The position numbers and the translations under genes are program-made. Shown piece after piece: positions 17,740 through 26,697 of a stretch of 64,000 nucleotides of DNA. The stretch comes from Roseovarius sp. MMSF_3281 (GTDB taxonomy: Bacteria > Pseudomonadota > Alphaproteobacteria > Rhodobacterales > Rhodobacteraceae), in NCBI RefSeq assembly GCF_030733685.1, contig NZ_JASHIM010000004.1, positions 144,913 through 208,912 on the forward strand. Reading direction: 5' to 3'. The first letter of the stretch is position 1, and the number at the start of each line of letters is the position of its first letter. The notes beneath the pieces were generated by a model. It was given only the letters and a program-made list of their open reading frames with translations, had not been told where the DNA came from and did no database searches.

Positions 17740-18611
17740 TTTTGCTCGGTCACGGTGGTGAAAAACATCTTTGCAAGCTTGGACATGGGCCTGTGGCGTG
17801 CACGGTATAGCAGGGCGGTGACCGTCAGGTTCGGTTCGAACGGCACAACCGCAAGGCCCCCCATCTCGATCTGCTGGGTGGCATAACTGTCCACCAGCGC
17901 CACGCCAAACCCCGCCTTGACCAGATTGCACGCCGATGCGCTATAGGGCGTTTCCACCGCCCAGTTCAGCGGTAGCCGCGCGTCATCGAATGCCGAGGCG
18001 ATCAAGGAATGCAAAGGCGATCCGCGGGTCATCATGATCAGCCGATGCCGGGAAAAGTCGCTTGGCCGAACGACAGTGTTGGCCGCAAGCGGATGATCGG
18101 CCGGGCAGACACAGATAATGCGGCCGCTGCCAATCGGGGTCGACACGATGTCGGGCGCATCGGTCGGCAACAGGCCCAGGCCAAGTTCGGCCACGTTGGC
18201 GCGCACCATCTGCAGCACGTTCTCGCGTCGGCGGATGTCCAGCGAGGTTTTCATCCCCGGCCGCTTGCGCAACACCTTTTCCAGCGTCAGGGGCACAACC
18301 GAATGGGCAAGGCCGGGCGTCGCCGCGATCCGCAATATCCCAAGCCGACCTTCGCGAATATCGACGACGCGTTCCTGCACCGACCGGAACGAGGTGATGA
18401 ACGGGTCGATCTCCTGGAACAGCTGCTCGGCCTCCTCGGTGGGCACAAGGCGGCGACCGACCTTTTCGAACAGGGTCAGGCCCAGTTCGGCTTCGGCGGC
18501 TTGCAACATTCGGCTGATGGCGGGTTGCGTCACCGACAGTACATCCGCCGCCGCCACAACCCCACCATGCGAGATGACGGCATGAATAACCTGTAGATGG
18601 CGCATCTTCAT
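17736..18611 (-). CDS. LysR-family transcriptional regulator of the hydantoin/aspartate-dehydrogenase operon
   Basis: A ~291-residue LTTR. It begins MKMRHLQVIHAVISHGGVVA with helix-turn-helix ADVLSVTQPAISRMLQAAEA, followed by a full co-inducer domain (LGILRIAATPGLAHSVVP). I prefer the ATG at 18611, with AGGG ten bases upstream; ATG 18620 has its ribosome site too close. It is divergent from the aspartate-dehydrogenase-like gene with only a few tens of bases between, so it very likely controls the downstream catabolic operon. Its TAA stop is formed by the end of the adjacent 118-bp repeat. Confidence 0.88.
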   Translation of the reverse strand: MKMRHLQVIHAVISHGGVVAAADVLSVTQPAISRMLQAAEAELGLTLFEKVGRRLVPTEEAEQLFQEIDPFITSFRSVQERVVDIREGRLGILRIAATPGLAHSVVPLTLEKVLRKRPGMKTSLDIRRRENVLQMVRANVAELGLGLLPTDAPDIVSTPIGSGRIICVCPADHPLAANTVVRPSDFSRHRLIMMTRGSPLHSLIASAFDDARLPLNWAVETPYSASACNLVKAGFGVALVDSYATQQIEMGGLAVVPFEPNLTVTALLYRARHRPMSKLAKMFFTTVTEQN

Positions 18612-18649
18612 TATATGCATTTCCCTTATGTGAAATGGAAAGAATTCAT
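18612..18649. promoter_or_regulatory. Short divergent promoter/operator region
   Basis: AT-rich intergenic DNA between two divergent starts. It holds TTTC-CCTTATGT-GAAA, a small dyad suitable for an LTTR, and continues into GAATTCATATGATATTATAT, whose TATTAT could be a -10 element for the rightward operon. If that -10 is used, translation must start at 18674 or 18686 rather than 18650. Confidence 0.4.
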
Positions 18650-19537
18650 ATGATATTATATCTCAAGACAGGTATGAATTGCCACATGGGTAATGCTACC
18701 AATGAACAGACTACGCAGAAATCGGATGCCGGGGGCCTGACCGTTGGCATCGCGGGGCTGGGCGCGATAGGCCTGCCCGTGGCGCGCTGGCTGGATGCCG
18801 GGGTGCCGGGCCTGACACTGACCGCCGCCTCGTCTTCCTCGAATGACAAGGTCCGCACCCTGACGCAGGATTTTCGCCGCCTCCCCTCGGCCGTTGCGCT
18901 GGGCGAGCTTGCGGATCATGCCGACGTGGTGGTCGAGGCGCTACCGCCTGACCGTTTCGCCGAACTGGCCGAGCCGGTCATCCGCGCCGGCAAAACGCTG
19001 ATCGTCGTGTCGATGACGCAGCTTCTGGCAAACCGGCATCTTGTCGATCTGGCACGTCAGACAGGCGCCCGGATCATCGGGGCAACCGGTGCCCTGGCCG
19101 GGCTGGATGCGGTCCGCGCCGCGGCCAAGGGCACGCCGGGGCGGGTCATCATGCGCACCCGCAAGCCACCGGCCGGCCTGGCAAACGCGGCCTTCGTGCG
19201 CGAATCCGGCATCGACATGGCCGGGCTGAAAGAACCCAAGCGTCTTTACGCGGGCACCGTCACCGATGCCGCACAGAAATTTCCCGCCAATGTGAATGTC
19301 GCCGTCGCCCTTTCGCTGGCGGCCTGGGGGCCGGAAAAGACGGAATACGAAGTCTGGGCCGATCCGACGCTGGATCGCAACACCCACACGGTTCGGGTCG
19401 AAACCGACGATGTCCGGCTCGAAATCACCATGGAAAACATCCCCAGCGATGAAAACCCGGCCACCGGGCGCATCACGCCTTTGTCGGTGATGGCAACATT
19501 GGAACGCCTTGTCGCTCCGCTAACGATAGGAACCTGA
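18650..19537 (+). CDS. Aspartate dehydrogenase / DUF108-family NAD(P)-dependent oxidoreductase
   Basis: About 295 residues (283 if translation starts at 18686). The Rossmann motif GIAGLGAIGLPVAR follows a short leader; family signatures are EALPPDRFAEL, GATGALAGLDAVRAA, FPANVNVAVALSLA and WADPTLDRNTHTVRV with the conserved histidine. The family interconverts L-aspartate and iminosuccinate/oxaloacetate with NAD(P)H. Start is uncertain: ATG 18650 has GGAAAG seven bases upstream; 18674 and 18686 are alternatives. It sits before a PLP ammonia-lyase, so an iminosuccinate-reducing role is plausible. The frame, family and operon position are secure; the substrate is inferred. Confidence 0.8.
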   Translation: MILYLKTGMNCHMGNATNEQTTQKSDAGGLTVGIAGLGAIGLPVARWLDAGVPGLTLTAASSSSNDKVRTLTQDFRRLPSAVALGELADHADVVVEALPPDRFAELAEPVIRAGKTLIVVSMTQLLANRHLVDLARQTGARIIGATGALAGLDAVRAAAKGTPGRVIMRTRKPPAGLANAAFVRESGIDMAGLKEPKRLYAGTVTDAAQKFPANVNVAVALSLAAWGPEKTEYEVWADPTLDRNTHTVRVETDDVRLEITMENIPSDENPATGRITPLSVMATLERLVAPLTIGT

Positions 19538-19540
19538 CCG

Positions 19541-20554
19541 GTGAAACTCGACACCAACCTGCACGCCTCCGCCATGACGCCACCGGCCTTTGCCGATGTT
19601 CTGGGCGCGGCCCAACGAATCCAGGGCATCGCCCTGCGCACCCCGCTTGTCGAATGCCACGCGTTGAACGAGCGGCTGGGCGGTCGCGTCTTCCTGAAGT
19701 TGGAAAGCCTGCAGCGCACCGGGGCCTTCAAGTTTCGCGGCGCGGTCAACCGCCTGTCGAGGCTGGCGGAAGACGGGGTTGAATCGGTCATTGCCTATTC
19801 CACGGGCAACCACGGTCAGGCCATTGCAACCGCGGCCCGGCTGTTCGGACAGCAGGCCACCATCGTCATGCCGCAGGACGCCCCGCAATCCAAGATTGCC
19901 CGGGCAAAGGCCGCCGGGGCGACGATCCGGTTTTACGACCGCAGCACCGAGTCACGCGAAGGGATCGCGGCCGAAATCCGTGAACAGCAGGGCGGCGTGA
20001 TCGTGCCGCCCGGCGACGATCCGGCCATCATCGCGGGCCAGGGCACCGTGGCCCTTGAGGCGGTTCAAGATTTGCAGCGCCTTGGGCTGACCCCCGATGT
20101 GCTGCTGACCCCCTGCGGCGGCGGCGGGCTGAGCGCGGGCTGTGCCATCGTTCTGAACGCGATCTCCGCACAGACAGAGCTCTACGCGGTCGAACCCGCA
20201 CAGTTCAACGATACCGAACGGTCGCTGGCGGCTGACGCGCGGCTGGAAATCGCGGACCGCAATGCGCGTTCGATCTGTGACGCACTGCTGGCCCCGATCC
20301 CGGCCGAGCTGCCGTTCAGCGTCAATCGTCATCACCTGAAAGGGGTGCTGACAGTCACCGATGCCGAAGTGATGCGCGCGATGCGGTTCGGTCTTGAGGA
20401 CGCCAAGGTTCTGATCGAACCGGGCGGCGCCGTTGCCCTGTCAGCAGCCCTTGAAAAGCGCATCTCGCTGGAGGGGCGCACCGCGATCATTGTCTGTTCA
20501 GGCGGCAATGTCGATACCGACCTGATCGCGCGACTCTTGGAACAGGAAGGCTGA
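19541..20554 (+). CDS. PLP-dependent threonine/serine (or hydroxyaspartate) dehydratase family protein
   Basis: A 337-residue fold-type II enzyme starting at GTG with AGGA upstream. The PLP lysine is in TGAFKFRGAVNRL, substrate loop STGNHGQAIA, phosphate cup CGGGGLSAG, and the C-terminal CSGGNVD. Lengths near 320-340 without an ACT domain are shared by catabolic threonine dehydratase, serine racemase and threo-3-hydroxyaspartate ammonia-lyase. It follows the aspartate-dehydrogenase-like gene by 3 bp. Because that neighbour handles iminosuccinate, which is the first product of hydroxyaspartate dehydration, hydroxyaspartate is an attractive but unproven substrate. Confidence 0.8.
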   Translation: MKLDTNLHASAMTPPAFADVLGAAQRIQGIALRTPLVECHALNERLGGRVFLKLESLQRTGAFKFRGAVNRLSRLAEDGVESVIAYSTGNHGQAIATAARLFGQQATIVMPQDAPQSKIARAKAAGATIRFYDRSTESREGIAAEIREQQGGVIVPPGDDPAIIAGQGTVALEAVQDLQRLGLTPDVLLTPCGGGGLSAGCAIVLNAISAQTELYAVEPAQFNDTERSLAADARLEIADRNARSICDALLAPIPAELPFSVNRHHLKGVLTVTDAEVMRAMRFGLEDAKVLIEPGGAVALSAALEKRISLEGRTAIIVCSGGNVDTDLIARLLEQEG

Positions 20555-20631
20555 TCCCGGCTTTTCGAACACCATCCAAATTGCCGCGATCCGGAAACCG
20601 GGTGCGGCGCATTAGTTGAGGAGAGAATAAA

Positions 20632-21561
20632 ATGAGCCGAAAACTGATCGTGGGCGGCGCCCAACTCGGACCGATCCAGCCAGACGAAAGCCGTGAAAGC
20701 GCGGTGGCCCGCATGGTCGAACTTCTGCGTGAGGCCAAATCGCACGGCTGTGGCCTCGTGGTATTCCCCGAAATGGCGCTCAGCACCTTCTTTCCGCGCT
20801 ATTACGCGGAAGACATCACCGAGATGGACCACCATTTCGAACGCGAAATGCCGAATGACGCTGTTCGCCCGCTGTTCGAGGCCGCCGCCGAGGCCGACAT
20901 CGCCTTCTATCTTGGCTATTGCGAACTGACACCGGATGGCCACCACTACAACACGTCGATCCTTGTCGATAAGGGCAAGATCATCGGCAAGTACCGCAAG
21001 ATCCACTTGCCCGGCCATGCCGAACTGGATGAAAACCGGCCATGGCAGCACCTTGAAAAACGCTATTTCGAGCCGGGCAATCTGGGCTGGCCGGTGTGGC
21101 GCTGCAAGGGCGGCATCATGGGCATGGGGCTGTGCAACGATCGCCGCTGGCCCGAAACCTACCGCGTGATGTCCCTGAAAGGCGTCGAGATGACGATGTT
21201 CGGCTACAACACGCCGGATCGCAACACCGCCGCCCCCGAGCCGAACCACCTGCGGATGTTCCACAACCACCTGACCATGCAGGCCGGGGCATATCAGAAT
21301 TCCACCTTCGTCGTCGGCGTGGCCAAGGCGGGCCTCGAAGACGGCTGCATGTTGATCGGCGGCTCGTGCATCGTTCAGCCATCGGGCGAAATCATCGCCC
21401 AGGCCTCGACCGTCGAGGACGAGTTGATCGTCGCGACATGCGATCTGGATCTGGCAAAGATGGGCAAGGAAACGGTGTTCAACTACGCCAAGCACCGGCG
21501 TATCGAACATTACGGTATCATCTGCAGCCAGACCGGCGTTGAGATTCCGGAAGGCGTCTGA
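20632..21561 (+). CDS. N-carbamoyl-D-amino-acid hydrolase (D-carbamoylase)
   Basis: A 309-residue nitrilase-superfamily enzyme very like Agrobacterium D-carbamoylase. The triad is visible: Glu47 in VVFPEMALSTFFPR, Lys123 in YRKIHLPGH and Cys168 in MGLCNDRRWPE; HLEKRYFEPGNLG and MQAGAYQNSTF are further signatures. It converts N-carbamoyl-D-amino acids to D-amino acids, CO2 and ammonia. The ribosome site GAGGAGAG precedes the ATG. It is the second hydrolytic step after the D-hydantoinase encoded at 24566, with the TRAP transporter genes between. Confidence 0.9.
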   Translation: MSRKLIVGGAQLGPIQPDESRESAVARMVELLREAKSHGCGLVVFPEMALSTFFPRYYAEDITEMDHHFEREMPNDAVRPLFEAAAEADIAFYLGYCELTPDGHHYNTSILVDKGKIIGKYRKIHLPGHAELDENRPWQHLEKRYFEPGNLGWPVWRCKGGIMGMGLCNDRRWPETYRVMSLKGVEMTMFGYNTPDRNTAAPEPNHLRMFHNHLTMQAGAYQNSTFVVGVAKAGLEDGCMLIGGSCIVQPSGEIIAQASTVEDELIVATCDLDLAKMGKETVFNYAKHRRIEHYGIICSQTGVEIPEGV

Positions 21562-21610
21562 ACGTGAATAAGCCGATACAAAAAAGACCAACCAACAGGA
21601 GAATGAAAAC

Positions 21611-22654
21611 ATGAGTATTTTCTCACAGATCAAGAAGGGCCTTGTCGCAGGGGCGATCCTTGCAACGACGGCGCTGACCGCTCAGGCCGATACCCTGAAG
21701 TATTCGGACCACGACGCGACGGGCGGTATGCGTACCGATTTCGTCAACGACGTCTGGCTGCCCGAGATCGAAAAGCGCACCGACGGCGAAATCAACATTC
21801 GCCCCTTCTTCGGCGGCACGCTGCTTGGCTCCAAGGAGGTGCTGGGCGGCGTTGGCGACAACATCGCGCAACTCGGTTTCGTGTTCCCGGGGCACTACCC
21901 CAACCGGATGGTTGCACATTCCGTCTTTGCCATGTTCCCGACCGGCCCCGCGGCGTTCGAGGATCAGGCATGGATGTACAACCAAGCCTACGAACAGATT
22001 CCCGCGCTCAAGAACGAACTGGCCAAGGCAGGCGTCGTGCCGCTGATGATCACCGCCGGTTTGCCGGGGGCCTTCTTCGGCAACAACGAACTCAACGGCC
22101 TGGACGACATCCAGGGCGACAACTGGCGGGCAGGCGGCAAATGGCTGCTGCGCTATCTGGAAGCGGCAGGTGCGAATCCGGTTTCGGTCCCGTGGGGGGA
22201 CGTCTACGTGGCCCTGCAGACCGGCACCATCGACGGGGTGTTCGCCAATTATGACGGGATGCACCTGATGAAGTTCGACGAGGTCGCAAGCAACATCATG
22301 ATCTCCAAGCGCCTCTGGTACGCGACCCCCTTCGTTCACTTCATCAACAAAGATATCTACGACTCGATGTCGGAAGAGACGCGCCAGCAACTGCACGACG
22401 CATCGCGTTATGCCGAACAACAGTTTGCGGGCGTCTACGAAGAAGCCTTCAACACGGTCCGCTCGGAACAGGAAGAGGCAGGCTATTCCATCGTCGAACT
22501 GTCGGACGAGGACATCGCGAAGTGGTCCGACCCCGACAAGCTGACGGCACTGCAGGAAGCATGGGTCGAGGATGCCAAGGCCGTCGGGCTGGAAAATGCC
22601 GACGAAGTGATGGCCAAGATGCGTGACCTGCACGCCCAGGCCATGGCACGCTAA
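21611..22654 (+). CDS. TRAP transporter substrate-binding protein of the hydantoin island
   Basis: A 347-residue DctP-family receptor with a Sec signal peptide ending ALTAQA. The mature protein reads DTLKYSDHDATGGMRTDF and contains the ligand-site block NPVSVPWGDVYVALQTGTIDG. The conserved arginine position of acid-binding DctP proteins is here in NWRAGGKWLLRYLEAAG. It lies between D-carbamoylase and D-hydantoinase genes, so hydantoins or N-carbamoyl amino acids are plausible ligands; no direct sequence evidence fixes the ligand. A good ribosome site (AACAGGAGAATG) precedes it. Confidence 0.87.
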   Translation: MSIFSQIKKGLVAGAILATTALTAQADTLKYSDHDATGGMRTDFVNDVWLPEIEKRTDGEINIRPFFGGTLLGSKEVLGGVGDNIAQLGFVFPGHYPNRMVAHSVFAMFPTGPAAFEDQAWMYNQAYEQIPALKNELAKAGVVPLMITAGLPGAFFGNNELNGLDDIQGDNWRAGGKWLLRYLEAAGANPVSVPWGDVYVALQTGTIDGVFANYDGMHLMKFDEVASNIMISKRLWYATPFVHFINKDIYDSMSEETRQQLHDASRYAEQQFAGVYEEAFNTVRSEQEEAGYSIVELSDEDIAKWSDPDKLTALQEAWVEDAKAVGLENADEVMAKMRDLHAQAMAR

Positions 22655-22675
22655 GCAACACACCCAGGCCCCGCG

Positions 22676-23176
22676 ATGCGAAGAGTTGTCTCTGCCGTAA
22701 ACGCCGCCATGTCGGGTTTTACCGGCTGGCTGTTATTCGCGATGATGTTGATACTGGTGGCGGATTTCGTTGCGCGACTGTTCGGTTGGCCGCTACAGGA
22801 CATGGCGCAGATCTCGGTTTTCGTGATGATGATCGTGATCTACCTCGGGTTCTCGCGTTGCGAGGAACACCACGACCACGTCGGCCTTGAATTCCTTGCC
22901 AATGCCCTTCCCGATGCTGCGCGGCGACGCTTGGCGCAGTTTTCCCAGGTTCTCGCGGTGCTGACGGTGTGCTTGCTGCTTTACGCGGCCGCCAAGAATG
23001 CCGGCAAGGCCTATGTCGACAACGAGGCGATTGCCGGTGCGGTACAGATTCCCACCTGGCCCACCAAGTTCATCATGGTTCTGGGGCTGGTCGTCTTTCT
23101 TGTGCAGGCAATCCTGAACATCGCCACACCACCCGGACGCGGCGAAGTCGAGACCCCGGATGGCGGCTATGAATAG
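22676..23176 (+). CDS. TRAP transporter small permease of the hydantoin island
   Basis: A 166-residue DctQ-family protein with four hydrophobic helices (residues about 13-33, 47-65, 88-105 and 126-146). The motif VFVMMIVIYLGFSRCEEHHDHVGLE corresponds to the usual helix 2 end and basic/His loop of small TRAP permeases. It begins 21 bp after the receptor gene, without the hairpin seen in the three other TRAP operons of the window, and is followed after 43 bp by the large permease. Confidence 0.85.
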   Translation: MRRVVSAVNAAMSGFTGWLLFAMMLILVADFVARLFGWPLQDMAQISVFVMMIVIYLGFSRCEEHHDHVGLEFLANALPDAARRRLAQFSQVLAVLTVCLLLYAAAKNAGKAYVDNEAIAGAVQIPTWPTKFIMVLGLVVFLVQAILNIATPPGRGEVETPDGGYE

Positions 23177-23219
23177 CCCGGTCTCCTTCACCGTTTTTTC
23201 GTCACGAGAGGACACCTAG

Positions 23220-24545
23220 ATGGACTTCATTCTCGCCGGAACGATCTGCATCGTCTTGTTGCTGATCCTGATGTCCATCGGGTTGCAGATCGGCCTTTCC
23301 TTCCTGCTCAGCGGGTTCATCGTTTCCTACCTGCTGCTGGGGTTCGACAGCTCGGTGTCGCTGCTGGGACAGGCGTCCTATTTTTCCATCGCGACGCCGA
23401 CATGGGGCGCGATTCCGCTGTTTATCCTGATGGGGACATTCGCCTCCAACGGCGGGTTGGCACAGCGCGCCTATGACGGGGTGCATGCGCTGGCGCATCG
23501 CCTGCCGGGCTCACTGATGATCGCCACCTGTTTCAGTTGCGGTGTCTTCGGCGCGATTTCGGGGTCGTCCATCGCGACCACCGCCATCTTCGGGCGGATG
23601 GCCCTGCCGGAAATGAACCGCCTTGGATACGACAAATCGTTGTCCATCGGGGTCATCGCCTCGGCCGGGACATTCGCGTCGATGATCCCGCCCTCGATGA
23701 TGATGATCATCTACGCCCTGTTCACCCAGCAATCCATCGGCAAGCTTTTCGCGGCGGGTATCCTGCCCGGCGTGATCACCGCGCTTGCCTATGCCGTGCT
23801 GATCATGTTCATGGTCAAGCGGAACCCCGCGCTCGCGCCCGCGATCAAGGCCGGGGCCGAGGCGCGCAAGATCAACAAGCGGCGCGAGGTCGGGCGCATG
23901 TGGCCGGTTCTGACCATCGCGTTCATCGTGCTGGGCGGGCTGTATTCAGGGGTCTTCACCCCCACTGAATCCGCGGCCGCGGGGGCCTTGGTGTCGCTGT
24001 TCTTCGCTTGGTATCTCAAGGCCTTTACCAAGTTCTCCGATGTCACCGGCTCGATGCGCGAAGCCGCCAACATCACGGCGATGCTTTTCCTGATCAACAT
24101 CGGCGCGCTGTTCTACAGCCGTGTGCTGGCCGTCACCGGGCTGCCCTCGGAACTGACGATGATCCTGCAGGATTCAAGCCTGCCGCCGCTGGTGATCCTG
24201 ATCGGGATCATGGTCATCTTTTTCCTGCTGGGAATGATCATGGTGCCGGTCGGCATCTACGCGCTGACCCTGCCGATCGTCCTGCCGATCCTGCAAAGCC
24301 TTGGCTATGATCCGATCTGGTTTGGCGTGATCGCGTTGAAACTGACCGAGATCGGGGCAATCACGCCGCCCGTGGGCCTGAACGTCTTCGCGATCAAGGG
24401 CGCGGTGCCAAAGGACATGAAGGTATCCTTGGAACAGGTCTACAAGGGATGCATGCCCTTCCTGGCCTGTGATGTCGTGGTGCTGATCGTCCTTGTCGCC
24501 TTCCCCGCCATAAGCCTCTGGCTGCCTGGCGTCCTGATGAACTGA
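23220..24545 (+). CDS. TRAP transporter large permease of the hydantoin island
   Basis: A 441-residue DctM-family permease with about 12 hydrophobic segments. Typical blocks are FGAISGSSIATTAIFGRMALPEM, MIPPSMMMIIYALFT, GVFTPTESAAAGA and the C-terminal EIGAITPPVGLNVFAI. GAGAGGACA precedes the ATG. The D-hydantoinase gene follows after 20 bp, so transporter and enzymes are one transcript. Length and motifs are normal. Confidence 0.88.
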   Translation: MDFILAGTICIVLLLILMSIGLQIGLSFLLSGFIVSYLLLGFDSSVSLLGQASYFSIATPTWGAIPLFILMGTFASNGGLAQRAYDGVHALAHRLPGSLMIATCFSCGVFGAISGSSIATTAIFGRMALPEMNRLGYDKSLSIGVIASAGTFASMIPPSMMMIIYALFTQQSIGKLFAAGILPGVITALAYAVLIMFMVKRNPALAPAIKAGAEARKINKRREVGRMWPVLTIAFIVLGGLYSGVFTPTESAAAGALVSLFFAWYLKAFTKFSDVTGSMREAANITAMLFLINIGALFYSRVLAVTGLPSELTMILQDSSLPPLVILIGIMVIFFLLGMIMVPVGIYALTLPIVLPILQSLGYDPIWFGVIALKLTEIGAITPPVGLNVFAIKGAVPKDMKVSLEQVYKGCMPFLACDVVVLIVLVAFPAISLWLPGVLMN

Positions 24546-24565
24546 AAACAAAGGAAACTGCCGAA

Positions 24566-26029
24566 ATGGCCCAATTCGATACACTTATCACCGGCGGCAC
24601 AATCGCAACGGCCAGCGATACGTTCGAGGGGGATGTTGCAATCCGCGATGAAAAGATCGTGGCGCTTGGCAAGGACCTTGGCGATGCCGAAAAGGTCATC
24701 GACGCCAAGGGCAAGCTGGTGCTGCCCGGCGGGATCGAGGCCCATTGCCACATCGCCCAGGAAAGCGCGACCGGCGGTATGACCTCGGACGACTACCGCA
24801 GCGGCTCCATCTCGGCGGCCTTCGGGGGCAATTCAAGCTTCGTGCCCTTCGCCGCGCAGCATGTCGGCATGGGCGTGACCGAAACGCTGGATCTTTACGA
24901 CAGCCGTGCGCAGGGGGAATCGGTCATCGACTATGGCTATCACCTGATCGTCGCGGACCCGACCGAAAAGGCGCTGAACGAAGAACTGCCGCTTGCCTTC
25001 GCGCGCGGCGTCACCTCGTTCAAGGTCTTCATGACCTATGACCTGATGAAGATCGACGATAACCAGTTTCTCGACATTCTGACCGTCGCCAGGGAACACG
25101 GCGCATTAACCATGGTCCATGCCGAGAATTCCGGCATCATCAAATGGATTTCGGACCGGCTTGTTTCCGGGGGGCATACCGCGCCGCGCTATCATGCCAT
25201 CAGCCATCCGGCCGCGGCCGAGATCGAGGCGATCAACCGCGCCATCACCCTGGCCCGCTTCGTCGATGCGCCGCTTCTGCTCGTCCATGTCTCCACCCCT
25301 GAAGGTGCCGGATTGGTGGCCAACGCCCGTCTGGAGGGGGCTAAGATCTTTGGCGAAACCTGCCCACAGTACCTGTTCCTGACCAAGGAGGATCTGGACC
25401 GTCCCGGCATGGAAGGGGCCAAGTTCATGTGCTCGCCCCCCCTGCGCGACACGGCCACGCAGGAGGCGCTTTGGCGCCATGTTCAGGCCGGTACATTCTC
25501 GGTCGTGTCGTCGGATCATGCGCCCTATCGCTATGACGAAACGGGCAAGCTGGCGAACGGGCCGCAGGCCACCTTCAAACAGATCGCCAACGGCATGCCC
25601 GGTATCGCCGCGCGCCTGCCGCTCTTGTTCTCCGAAGGCGTCAACGGTGGCCGGATCACCTTGAACCAGTTCGTGGCGCTCAGTTCCACCAATGCGGCGA
25701 AGGTTTACGGCATGCACCCGCGCAAAGGCACCATCGCCATCGGCTCTGACGCGGATATCGCCATCTGGGATCCCACGGAAAAGCGGCAAATCAGCGTCGA
25801 GAACCAGCATGACAACATGGATTACAGCCCCTTCGAAGGCCGCGAAGTCACCGGCTGGCCGGTGACCGTTCTGTCGCGCGGCGAGGCGGTGATCGAGAAC
25901 GGCGCGCTCGTGGCAAAACCCGGCCAGGGCAAGTTCATCCACCGCGAACGCCCCGATTTCACCGGCTATCCCGGAACGCGTACGCCCGAACTTGACCCTC
26001 AATGGAACTTCGGCGCGGAGCTTCTTTGA
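24566..26029 (+). CDS. D-hydantoinase / dihydropyrimidinase-family amidohydrolase
   Basis: A 487-residue TIM-barrel amidohydrolase. Metal ligands are visible: His60 and His62 in GGIEAHCHIAQ, the carboxylated Lys153 in TSFKVFMTYD, histidines in VHAENSG and LVHVSTPEGAG, and Asp in VSSDHAPYRYD. It opens 5-substituted hydantoins or dihydropyrimidines to N-carbamoyl amino acids. With a D-carbamoylase upstream and a hydantoin racemase 2 bp downstream, D-hydantoinase is the better reading than pyrimidine catabolism; the residues in the stereochemistry-gating loops cannot decide the side-chain preference. Confidence 0.88.
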   Translation: MAQFDTLITGGTIATASDTFEGDVAIRDEKIVALGKDLGDAEKVIDAKGKLVLPGGIEAHCHIAQESATGGMTSDDYRSGSISAAFGGNSSFVPFAAQHVGMGVTETLDLYDSRAQGESVIDYGYHLIVADPTEKALNEELPLAFARGVTSFKVFMTYDLMKIDDNQFLDILTVAREHGALTMVHAENSGIIKWISDRLVSGGHTAPRYHAISHPAAAEIEAINRAITLARFVDAPLLLVHVSTPEGAGLVANARLEGAKIFGETCPQYLFLTKEDLDRPGMEGAKFMCSPPLRDTATQEALWRHVQAGTFSVVSSDHAPYRYDETGKLANGPQATFKQIANGMPGIAARLPLLFSEGVNGGRITLNQFVALSSTNAAKVYGMHPRKGTIAIGSDADIAIWDPTEKRQISVENQHDNMDYSPFEGREVTGWPVTVLSRGEAVIENGALVAKPGQGKFIHRERPDFTGYPGTRTPELDPQWNFGAELL

Positions 26030-26031
26030 TC

Positions 26032-26697
26032 ATGACCCTGATCCGCGTTATCAACCCGAACTCCAATCAGGACATCACCGACCGCATGGCCGAGGCCCTT
26101 GCGCTTTATGCACAGCGCAGCGGGTTTCGCATTGACTGCGCCACGCTGGCCGAAGGTCCGGCCGGTATCGCAAGCGATGCGGATATCGAGAATGTCGCGA
26201 TGCCGGTTGCGCAATACGTCGCAGAAGACAAGGACGCCGATGCTTTCGTGATCGCCTGCTACAGCGATCCGGGGCTGGACGAGGCACGCGCCCGGACGGA
26301 TCGTCCGGTGATCGGCATGGGCGAGGCGGCCATCGCCACCGCTCTTGCCCTTGGCAACCGTTTCGGCGTCATCTCCGTGTCCGACTGGTCCGTGGGGCGA
26401 CATGCACAGGATATGGCCGCGCGCCAGGTCGGATCGCGCTGCGCCGGGGACCGGCCGCTTGGGTTCAGCGTGGCGGAAACCGAGCGCGCGAATGCCTTCG
26501 ACAGGATCGCACAGGTCGCGCGCACCCTGCGCGAGGTCGATGGCGCGGATGTGCTGATTACCGCCTGTGCAGGCCTGTCGCGGCACCTGCCGCGCCTGGA
26601 ACAGGCAATAGGCGTCCCCGTGGTTGATCCGGTGCGGGCCGCCACCGCCATGGCCATTGGCCTACTGACAGCACGAGAGGCCGCATCAAATGGATAA
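26032..26697 (+). CDS. Hydantoin racemase (Asp/Glu/hydantoin racemase family)
   Basis: A 221-residue racemase. It opens with the family motif IRVINPNSNQDIT, and has two catalytic cysteines: Cys76 in FVIACYSDPGLDEAR and a second in VLITACAGLSRHL near residue 180. The pair performs two-base epimerisation of 5-substituted hydantoins, feeding the D-specific hydantoinase. The ATG at 26032 lies 2 bp after the hydantoinase stop; a longer frame starting inside hydantoinase is rejected. It overlaps the next gene by 8 bp. Confidence 0.87.
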   Translation: MTLIRVINPNSNQDITDRMAEALALYAQRSGFRIDCATLAEGPAGIASDADIENVAMPVAQYVAEDKDADAFVIACYSDPGLDEARARTDRPVIGMGEAAIATALALGNRFGVISVSDWSVGRHAQDMAARQVGSRCAGDRPLGFSVAETERANAFDRIAQVARTLREVDGADVLITACAGLSRHLPRLEQAIGVPVVDPVRAATAMAIGLLTAREAASNG